From the NCBI GenBank assembly GCA_947462335.1, contig OX381718.1, positions 38,656,976-38,720,975 on the forward strand: a stretch of 64,000 bases of DNA, given 5' to 3'. A program made the position numbers and the translations under genes. Source of the stretch: Harmothoe impar. Taxonomy: Eukaryota; Annelida; Polychaeta; Phyllodocida; Polynoidae. The notes beneath the pieces were generated by a model that saw only the letters and a program-made list of their open reading frames with translations, was not told where the DNA came from and made no database searches. Position 1 is the first letter of the stretch, and each line of letters opens with the position of its first letter. Of this stretch, positions 10,891 to 21,600 are shown one piece after another.

Positions 10891-12690
10891 GTGTCTAAGA
10901 TAGTTTAAGATAGGATTAACGTTAGCCTGACTGTTTTCCAGGCGACCTGGTATAATAGTTTAAGCGACCTGGCGACTTTTGGACAATTTGAGTGAGTTTG
11001 AATAGAGTAGAAAGCGACTTTCCGACCTGAGGGGGGAATCCTCTGCACCCCGCTACTAGAAAGGTATACACTAAACATGTCAAAACAAACCGATGTATAT
11101 AAAAAAAAGTACAGCATGTAGCAACTAATGACTTGAAATACTCTCTTCTATGTGCTTGATATATTCGAGAGGCATGTCTTCTCCTAGGAATAAAGAAATC
11201 TTTTGTTTATCCCACTAAATAATTAGTTCTTTTCGTTTTGAAGCACAAAAGTTTGCTAATGGTAGGATATTTGTAAATATGGTGATATACACTGTAAAGT
11301 TAGTTTAAAGCATCTTTGGTTTTAGGTGAAAATAAAGCTGTAATGATAGGTCATGATTATGCCAGGTCATGATTATGCCACAAGACGCAAGAGGATGGGC
11401 TTTTAACGTTTCAGAGCTCAAATAATGTTAAAATAATAAATATGTTCCTCGGATCGTAATATCTTCTAACTTGCATTTTGATTTTGGGATGGTGGGTGGG
11501 GAAGTCGTCTGCTGCCTGCTGCTGGTGGGTGACTGCCGGCCTCCCGTCCCTCGGAATAGACTATCCAGAGTCCCTGTCTGTTATACTTATCATTTATTCA
11601 AAGTGTATAGAGTATACGTAGTGCTATGTATGTATAGATAAGAACGCTCGACCTGGCTAAATTAATAATAATATTCATTATCCATCATGTCTAGGATTAG
11701 GCATACACTTGAGGTGTTAAGTAGCGATGTCGGGCAGTAAGTGGCAATGTTGGTAGGCTCAGGTTATTTTTGATTGTTTAATCGTTTTATTCTGACCCAT
11801 CTTGCACGAGCGTTTCCTGTTTGACACGAACTGTGAAATTTACAAAAATGCATGCTTATCCTTCTGGACAAGCTTTGAATAGTATCTCGTAGACTTTCCT
11901 GATATGCACACGATTATCATTTACACAAAGTATTGATCATGGGAAATTGTGCCGTCCTAGTATCATATCATATTCTCATATCCTTATCATATTCGACAAG
12001 AATATTACCCAGAGCATTGTACTATGTATCTAAACCATTATATCTAATATCAGACCATTGCTTATCATAGTTGATAAGAAATAGTGCTCTATAATATCTC
12101 TCCTGTAATCTTTGAAACTTCTGGAAATGGGACAGGATAATACGAAGGGCTGCGTTTAAGCCTTACAGCTTATTCAAGGGTAGCAGCCGTACTTGGTATT
12201 AATATCATGACCTCGTAGCCTTAGTGGCTCCCACATTAGCTTAGACCTGTAGTATATGTCTTAATAGAAATCAGCTAATCAATAATGTGCTTTATCAATG
12301 TAACGTTTTTTTGAGTAATAATTCGACTTTATTCACCAGATATGAAGACTTGTAACAGCGAAGTTTCCTTTTGTGTGAGTTCCTTCAGAGTTTGCATATC
12401 GGTCGTTAGATGTTAATGATTCAAACTTATACAAATCTTTTTGTAAATAATTATCATTACTAGTTTGACAAAATTTCCTTTAACGATAGAGGAACTGGAA
12501 GTACATGTTTTCGGTGAATAAAAGTCAATGACTGTACCGATCTTTTAGACCCTTACAATCACTTTTGGTTTGGTATAATAAGAACTGTGATTGTTTGGAA
12601 CATTACTTGTGTTAAAGACTGGAAATATGGAGGAAACTCAGGCACTAAACTGGGTCCACTTTCTTTGGTTTGTTTAAGAATAAAAATTTA
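10891..12690. other. Spacer, nothing recognised
   Basis: AT-rich. A short direct duplication (GTCATGATTATGCCA twice) lies at about 11350-11382. No supported gene or RNA. Confidence 0.35.
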
Positions 12691-13138
12691 CTGATTTCCA
12701 ATTTAAATTTGTCAAGAGTTTCAGTTTTCCTATCTTAGGATCTAAATCATTCCAAACAATTACTAAAGTGTGTTATAAACTGTGTGTATATGCACCACCA
12801 TGTGCCGTATGGTACTTTAAAAGTGGACCGTCCCAGGCCTTTGTCACCAAATTTCTATTGTCCCTATTTTTGAATCGCCTGCTACGTATATAAGCTTCCT
12901 TCAGTTGGTGAGCATACATCATATCTTCCAACATGTTTAATTTAGCAACAGCATGAATATCATATGTTAGCGTCAAGTGATCAACTCTTTGTTGGGTGTT
13001 ATATATCTGCTGGCGTATAATAACCATGATAATATCCTTCAAGATAATAAAGCTTGCAAAAAACAAGAACCCAAGTGATACTGTCCTTAGCCGTAGATAT
13101 TTGGTGATGACTGTATGATTACGGATTTTTAAGAGCAT
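12690..13138 (-). mobile_element. LINE 3' fragment (family shared with 59.8-61.5 kb copy)
   Basis: On minus the frame includes NTQQRVDHLTLTYDIHAVAK, LNMLEDMMYAHQLKEAY and then RNLVTKAWDGPLLKYHTAHG. These closely match the plus-strand copy (RVNYLTPTFDIHARAK, LNMLEDRLYVHQLKEAY, RNLNTRAWDGPILKYHTAHS). Only the C-terminal end of the reverse-transcriptase ORF remains, with the upstream part replaced by unrelated sequence. 5'-truncated and non-functional. Confidence 0.75.
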
Positions 13139-14135
13139 TGCCTTAAGATTAAGATTGCTCTCGGAGTGTTAGTCAACACACCCAGGATAGCTATCCTATA
13201 TTTGACCAACTCAAGGCACATTTCTAATTATGAAATTGGGTGGCTGCATATGGGGTTATTTCCAATTACTGTATGCGACGTAGGCCTAATGAGCGCCCTG
13301 GGCACTTAAAAAAAAATTGAGTGAATAAAAAACAGCCTCAAATACTCATTTTAAAGGTATACAATTTTTCTTAATGACTCTTAGAGATGTTAGCCTGATG
13401 CTTATGGAACACAAATAAAAGAAAAAAAGCCTATGTCACAGGGTTTATTTGTCTTTTAGAGGGCATTTCCATTTGAGTGCATTACGTATAGGCCTTCATG
13501 AGAAAATCACATTTTTCTACAATTTTCCACACAAAAAATAAACTCCCTACAATTTTTCAATGAAAATGCAGGCATGCATTTATATGATCATTAGGAACAT
13601 GCTGAAAACAAGAAAATGTGGGCTCACGGGCAAAATGAAATTATCCTGAATTAATCAAAATAAAAACTAATCTATGCACTGTATAAGTCTATGGGCATGG
13701 CAAAAAGGAAATATAGTGATGAAGATATGTAAAATGCCAAGGTAAGGCACATAAATGGTAGATGAAGGTAGATCATGACATATAAGTAAGAGAAATTGGC
13801 AAATATCATGGTTGCAGGTAGTTTCGGTTTTTGCCACCAGGTGCCGTATGCGTAGATTGTGTTGTTTACCTTTAATAAGCGCCCCTATGGCTGATACTGA
13901 CTATTGGCACACCTCATTGGCCTCTACAAGCCTTCTAGGGTCTTCAACACACCTCTATTAGTTAACACGTGGCTTGGCTTCAACACCTGCATAGGTGTGA
14001 AGTACTCCCATGTCACACACATGTGTGAAAAAAAGTAACAAAATTGAAGGGGCACATTTAAAATAATCTGGAAATGTTCTGAAAAGGGGGGATGCTTAGT
14101 AGGGGGAGGGCGCTTATTAGGTCGAATACGATACA
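13139..14135. other. Spacer, nothing recognised
   Basis: AT-rich sequence between a LINE relic and the composite element. No conserved ORF was found. Confidence 0.35.
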
Positions 14136-17100
14136 TATATGAGTCAGACCCCAGAAAAATGGACTATGTTGGTGATTTTTAGTCTTTTTCACCTTTCACC
14201 AGCCATACAATAGAAATACCTGCACTATACTAGGTCTTTTTGATATCATGCAAGAGGGAACACTCTAGGCTTTCAGAAAAGTTTTAAAAAAAGTGAATCG
14301 GACTTAGATTTTTTGATTTATGGCCCCTCAAAGTGGAAAATTACCCCAAAGACGAGGTTCCAGGCATTTTTAATATTTTTCAAATCTCCCCTATCACTAC
14401 TATTGCAATCAGAACCCTTCCTATTCAACAAATATTATGAGGTATATATGTTTACTGAAAGGTTCAAGCACTTTTACCTGGATATCTAGCCTAAAACTTT
14501 TACCATGGCCCCTACTTTCAGAAATGGCACTTGTGTAACCTCCGCCACTTTTACTTTCTGGACTGATGTTTGCCTGCTATGAATAACAATCTTATATTCA
14601 TTTTTCCCTCAATATAAGAAGGGCTGTGGGTAGTGACACTGGGAAAAAAATTGTGGGGCTAACTCTAATATTGACGGTGCCAGCCCCCGATGAGTAGTTT
14701 TGTTACCAAGGTAAAAGTAGCGGAGGTTACACCGTTAAACCTCAAAAACTGTACAAAAACCTTTCAACTCACTGTTCTAACCTTTATATATCATGGGGAC
14801 ATCTATCATTCTGGCCACTATTTGCAGCCTAAACTTGCTTCAGTGTTTTGGATGGCTGTGTTTTTGTTGTTTTGCCGTAACCTCCGCCACTTTTATGTAA
14901 TCTCCGCCACTTTTACTAAGATACCACGCCCTAGGCTCAGAATATACTATGCAGTGGACTGCTCCATAGTTTATATTATACCAGTACCTCCCTTTAAGCT
15001 GTTCAATATGTCAAACTGGGCCCTATATTTACATGAACCTTCCACAGGAAAAGCTATGTTTTATAGGGCGCTCATACAAGGACTACTCTCCTATAGCCTT
15101 TACCAATGAGTTCAAAAACCAAGATTGGAATAACTTTAACACATGTGCTAACCCTGAAGAGGCATGGGATATGTATACCTGCACTATCACTAGGCTGTTA
15201 GACATTTACTGTCCCATCAAATCTTTTAATATTGGCCATGCTAAGGCAAAATGGATGGACGCTGGACTACTAGCCTTAATTAAAGATAAAAACAATGCTA
15301 TGAAAAAATATAAAAAAACATTAAGTGAAGACCACTACAATATTGCCATTTATTTAAGGAATTTTACTAAAGACCAATGTCGTATTGCCAAAAAAGATTT
15401 CACAAAAACTTAATTGATAACAATATTCATGATGCCCGTAAATATTGGCGAGCAGTCAACTCTGTAATTAATCCTAAGCCAACCTCCAATAGCTTTAGTC
15501 TTATTGATGGTGACACTAACAACCCAGTACCAAGCCATGATGTTGCTGAGTATATAAACAAGTATTTTGCCACTATTGGGGAAAAACTTGCCCACAACCA
15601 GAATAGACCATGGTCCTTTGATGGTCAAGCAGTTAATAGCAACTTTTCGCTATCTCTTGCTACAGTGGAAGATATTACTAAATTAGCCAATAGAATTAAC
15701 ACTAACAAGTCCTCAGGGGTACCCCATATATCCTCTCAGGTACTTAAAGATTGTATAATAACATTGCATCTTGTTTATTACTAATCTGGTCATCTCAACT
15801 TCATTGTACCCTGTACAATGGAAAACCGCCACAGTCAAACCCTTACCAAAGGGTGGTGACCCCTCAGATGTAAATAACTTGCGTCCTATCTCTATACTTC
15901 CTCTAGCCACTAAAATAATGGAAAAAATCATACATAAGCAACTAACAGCGCACTTGGCTAATCACAATATTCTAACAGATACCCAAGATGGTTTCAGAAG
16001 CAATAGATCCACAATTGATAGCCTGTCTAAATTCACTAACAATATATGTAATGCTGCTAATAGAGGCCTTGCCACCACTGCTATCTTTTTAGACTTCCGC
16101 AAAGCATTCGATACGATAAATCATGAAATTTTAATTTAAAAATTAACAAAAATAGGCCTACATTCTGATTTCACTAGACTAATTAGAAACTACTTAGCTG
16201 AATCAATAGAGTTCAGTCTACTTATGCCAATAGCATCTCTTCTCCTCCCCACCCTGTCCTATGTGGAGTTCCCCAAGGGTCTGTCATGGGACCGCTCCTC
16301 TTTATTATATATATCAATGACCTAAATAAAATTCTGAAAAATATGGCGAGTCAGCACTATGCTGACGACACAGTCCTGTTTATTGAGCAAAACCTGGAAA
16401 CTAGCCACCTACAAGCTAAAATAAATTCTGATCTACAAAGGGTGCATGACTGGTGCCAAAGTAACAAACTTTCCCTTAATACTAAAAAGACTAAGGTAAT
16501 GCACTTTGGACCACAAGCTATTCTTAAGAAGTCACAGAAACCCATACTTACCATTAACAACACCCTGCTACTAACCACATATTCATATCCCTATCTAGGC
16601 ATGACTTAAGATACTAACCTCAACTTCAAAGAACATACTAAAATCCTACTAAAAAGCTCTAATTTCAAAACATATCTGTTCCGAAGGTCCAGGCCTGAAT
16701 TAACTGATGAGTCAGCACTAAAAGTATTAATTTCTATGATATTGCCTGTGCTAGACTATGGAGACATACTGTATGGTATCACCAATAAAACCCTTATGAC
16801 CCAACTCCAAAACTCGTTTGAGAGGGGCCTTAAGACAGCATACTATATGGACGATGACAGGGGTGATGTTGCTAAATTAATGACTAAAGCCAAGGTGAAT
16901 CTCCTATCTGATCGTAGGAAAATGCATTTAAATATTGCTGCCTTCAATATCTCTCTCCTACCTAGGAATATTGATAACAGAGAAATTAGGACGAGGGCTC
17001 ATGATGGAAAGCTCCTAAAGGTTATATGGCCTAAAGACCCTTTCTATAGGAAGAGCTTAGAATACAGATTGCCCACTACCTGGAATGAATTGGACATATC

Positions 17101-18658
17101 AACACGAAAAATTGTTGTTAAAGGTGAATTCCAGGGGTGGAACAGAAAAACTTTCCTTGACAAATGTGCGTAATTCCCCTGGTCAGTGGGCACATTAGGT
17201 GCTGTGGTTTCTCTCTCTCTCTCCCCCCAACACCAAAGAAAATATTGGTGAAACATCTCATAATTTGCTCTTAAATACAGTGTGCTATAACTATCTTAGC
17301 ACATTGTATTGGCACACTAACATTGTGCCATGACACACTAACACCGTGTCGGGACACACAACATCTGTCCCATCTATATTCTGTCTACTAAAACCCCAGA
17401 TAAATTCTGGACTAACCCTTTAAATTGGGCATAAGCCCCAACAACTAACTTTGAAGTATGGTCATCCATAACCGGGATGACATGGTTAAAATACAAGTGA
17501 TTAGGTACCTTATTTGTTAGATTGATTTAATTATCCCCTTAAGGAAATCTTTTGTGTACCAAAGCTTATTCTTATACAAATTTTTTTACATCCAATATAT
17601 ACTCTATGTAGCAAACAGGCCCTGGGCCTACCTTATAGAGTCTAAATAAATGAATTTCAACTCAACTCAACTCAACTCATATTTGGTTACTGGTAGTGCT
17701 TTCCTAGCAAAAGTGGCGGAGATTACATAAAAGTGGCGGAGGTTACACACAAATACTTTATTCAGTCATAGAAAAGTTCATATCAACAAGATCAAAGTGA
17801 ATCCTCTCCAGAACTTTTGAGAGGTATATATTTTAACATTCAAAGCAAAAAAAAAGAATTCCAATAATTTTTTGACATGTCAGGATCGAGCACCAATCAT
17901 GTATTCTCCGCCACTTTTACTATTTTTGATTTTTTCGTTAAAATCCTACTTCCACTCAGTCAATCAGCTCAATATTTTAACTAAACATGCCCCTATGGTA
18001 CTTCTATCATCCCAAATAGTCATTTGGTCAATATTAGATACTTTATATTTGCATGCTGGATTATTCAATAATAATCAATGATATATGCGTAACCTCCGCC
18101 ACTTTTACTCACTTATTTCGATTATGATGACAAAAATAGTCTATTTACATGTAAAGTGATATATAAGATTGAAAGTATACATATTGAAGATAATACACAG
18201 CAAATGTTATGATAAACAAGACACTTTTGAGCAAGCTATGTAGTGAAATTTGTGATTCTTGGTAAAAAATTGCAACATTTTTATGAGTTTTCGAACGTTT
18301 GTTAACCCACAAAATGAAAAGTCTTTGTCTGGTGATTATCAAACTTGGTATGCATGATTATATATACTGTAGCTACTTGTAGACCAATTTAAAAGTTACT
18401 GTAGTGTTTTTCAGACTTTCTATCAAATCTGTGATATTTTGGTCGTAACCTCCGCCACTTTTACTCTAGGTTATGTTCACAGGAAAATAAAAACTGACCA
18501 CTGGGAGTTAAGCCTTCCCTTTGGTGGTTTCATAGACCCAAGATACTGGTCTTTCAATGTAATTAACTTGTTTTAAGATAACTTGAGTTTACCAAAATTT
18601 TCTTTTTCATACCATAGTGCCCCAGTTTAGAGCATTTTTGGGAAATCTGACTCATATA
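14136..18658. mobile_element. Composite element with repeated 20-base motif and terminal inverted repeats
   Basis: The ends carry TATATGAGTCAGA (14136-14148) and its inverse (18646-18658), followed inward by similar CCCA(G/A)AAAATG on both sides. Nine copies of GTAACCTCCGCCACTTTTAC or close variants lie inside in both orientations: 14535+, 14711-, 14877+, 14897+, 17711-, 17729-, 17901+, 18089+, 18445+. The pairs at 14877/14897 and 17711/17729 are mirror images flanking a LINE, so the LINE probably inserted into an older symmetric element. The motif array resembles subterminal transposase-binding repeats. No transposase is visible. The right end lies 31 bp past the stop codon of the neighbouring P450. 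Confidence 0.6.
14990..17690 (+). mobile_element. LINE with nearly complete but broken reverse transcriptase
   Basis: Successive frames give a linker (KAKWMDAGLLALIKDKNNAM), then ATVEDITKLANRINTNKSSG, PLPKGGDPSDVNNLRPISIL, GFRSNRSTIDSLSKFT, AIFLDFRKAFDTINHEIL, CGVPQGSVMGPLLFIIYIND, an intact YADD (QHYADDTVLF near 16355), KLSLNTKKTKVMHFG and ILPVLDYGDILYG. It ends LPTTWNELD...KTFLDKCA with a stop at 17173. Indels near 15410, 15770 and 16200-16285 and stops near 16137 and 16607 inactivate it. The 3' end is an (AACTC)n tail at about 17657-17680. No endonuclease domain is visible, so it is 5' truncated. Confidence 0.88.
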
Positions 18659-18689
18659 GTAAGAGGCCCATTGACCGGACTATGACAGA

Positions 18690-21600
18690 TTATCGTCTGG
18701 TTACAACTCTGAGCCTGTACCGATGTGGCTCTACACCAAAGCTGTTCTTGTAGTCGCGTGGGTCGTGGCGCGGGATCTCATCAGGTCCTGCTGGCAGGAA
18801 TTCAAAGTGCTGCACGAGTGACGTCACCAGCAAGAAAATACGGTTTCTAGCGAGTGTCTGTCCTGCACATACTCGTTGACTGGCACCAAAGGCCAACAAC
18901 CTGCAAAATATGTCACAAGTTGAGCTTGTACCTGTCTTATTTCTATGATGGTATAACTTGGAACTGTCTTTGGGTTTCTCTATATCAGAAATAGACAAAG
19001 GTCCACGATAATCCTTATCAGGTTTCATTGGTGGTGCATTGGATCGTATCACACAAGGCGGATCCGAGTGCATGTGATGAGATCCAATGCACCACATGTA
19101 TGTGGAGAAACCAGGAGATCAGGCAGATTAGAGTGGATCTCTGTATCTTTTTTATGTGATTCATCATTATTTTCATCAAAATATACATTTAAAGATTGGT
19201 TTGATAGCTATTTTGGTGATGTCATTGTGGAGAAAAAGCCCATGGAGAATGAGCATCAGTTTCTCCACGGGAGTGTGGAGAATTTTTGTACTTGAGTATA
19301 GTAACTTTGTTTCTCCACATGAAATAAAGATTGTTACCAGATTAATAAATGCAATAACACAATGACCAATTCTGCTATTCAATAAAATGGAGAGCTCCAT
19401 TTTGAAAAATGACACCAAGTTTTGACAAATGTGTAGTGTAGGAAAAGGTAAATGCAATTTCGAAACAATTTTTCTTCAAAACACTATTTTTCATGTCTAT
19501 ATGTCCCTTCTGGTGTACACATTATATCAGGGTTACACATTATATCAGGGTTACAATAACACTTCTAGTCCCTTATCATAGACTTAGATTCACATTCGTT
19601 GTATACCATGCTCATAATTTGCTAATTCTCTTATGTGTCTATGTTATATCACTAGTCTCTGGGTACCAAAATCGACATATAAATCCTATCAACAGCTAAT
19701 TGCTGTGGGAGGGAGTAGATGGATTGTAGAGTGACCGGAAAAAATCTTTCCGTCTGCTCCTTCAAGTCCCTTATCATAGACTTAGATTCACATTCGTTGT
19801 ATACCATGCTCATAATTTGCTAATTCTCTTATGTGTCTATGTTATATCACTAGTCTCTGGGTACCAAAATCGACATATAAATCCTATCAACAGCTAATTG
19901 CTGTGGGAGGGAGTAGATGGATTGTAGAGTGACCGGAAAAAATCTTTCCGTCTGCTCCTTCAAGGGGGGGGGTCTGCTCCTTCAAGGGGGGGGGGTTATG
20001 CATGAGGCTATGTCTCACGACCTTGGGCCAATGTTTTTGTCTCTGACTGGGTGCCAGCTCTGACCGGGTGCCAGCTCTGACCGGGTGCCAGCTCTGACCG
20101 GCCTGAATAAAAACGGGTTATTCAGGGCAGATGTAGATAGAATTTGGTTGAAAAGGTTAATGGATGTTATAACTCTTTAAACTAGTAATTAGTTGCCCAT
20201 TTTTATCATCATCTGCCCTAAATAACCCGTTTTTATTCAGGCCGGTCAGAGCTGGCACCCGGTCAGAGCTGGCACCCAGTCAGAGACAAAAACATTGGCC
20301 CAAGGTCGTGAGACATAGCCATATGGTTTTCTGACCCCAACTCTTTACCATATAGTGAAACACAGTTTTCTTTTCATGAAAAGGTGTAAGCCCCTTCCCC
20401 ATTCTGGAAGAGTCTAATTCTTTGAGGCTCCTCCTTTCAAATCAAACAACTCCCCCTTGTTGTTGAATAATGACCACTCCCTAAGCCATTACGACTGTCA
20501 TACTGCAATATAAGTAGGTCTCCAGAAGGTTTATATGAATGAGACAAAATTTAAAAACGGTGGTCAATGGATTCCGCATACTTCATTCTTGGAAAGCGAA
20601 TTTTTTGTTTGAAAAGAAAATAATTGTCAATGGATTCGCTTGCCTCATTTTTGAAAAGTTGAGAAAAGAAGTTCTCCTTCTTTCTTCTATTGATTCCCCC
20701 AGATCAACAAATAAATCTATTTGTTAAGGGTTCACTAAGAACTTTCGTTGGAGGCTTGCTAATAGAGAAAAAAAAGAATTGTAGTTGGCTCCATTTTCCC
20801 ATCTGCAAAATCTATTGACAAAAAGAAGTGAAATGTATTGACGAACTTTTCTCTTGGTGTGGCCTAATGGAGTGAGAGCATGTCAAAGGTCAGCTGTTCA
20901 TACCTCTTTCTGTTGATGTGATCAGCAGGAACTACACGGCCGTCTTCATCTAGGTAGCGCTCAGGCTTGAACTCCCAGGGCTCATCCCAGTACTCAGGGT
21001 TGTGGTGCAGCTTCCACAGGTTGAACAATACCTGAAAGCCATAACGTCTCTCCTCAATGTACAGGTGTATAAATTGATAGCTTAGATTTCATAGACTTTA
21101 CATATCTCCCAGACTTCACACAGCTCCCAGATATCCCCCGCGACCATCATCTATGATGGTTTATAATATGATTGGCCGTACATTATAGCATCAGAGAAGT
21201 CACGTGACCGTATGTCTATGGCATGTTAGCTACAATTATTACATTAGTCACACGGACATTACGTTACTTACCCCAGCACAGTTTCATAAAGACAATAGAA
21301 AACTCAGTATTCACATCTGGACTGTCTGTAGGACTATAACACACTCTGGTCCAAAGCCTTATGTAGGCTCAACACGATCATGCATTATTCCGCATTAGCA
21401 AGATGATCACTGTACAGCGCCATTTTGTCTGGTACCAGTGCTCATTCCTCTGCTAACTATAGCAGCCAGCTGATCAGCTGAAGCTGGTTCCTGTCATGTC
21501 CAAAAGATTGGAGTTTTAGGGGCCATAAACCTCTGAGTTATAGGTCTCTATTGTGGGTCCTTACTTCATCTGTTCAGATTGGGAGAGTGGTTAGGACTCT

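Noticed and set aside
19068..19457. Overlapping ORFs on both strands in the last P450 intron
   Set aside because: No homology or splice support; the inverted GATCCAATGCACCAC words nearby are another small hairpin.
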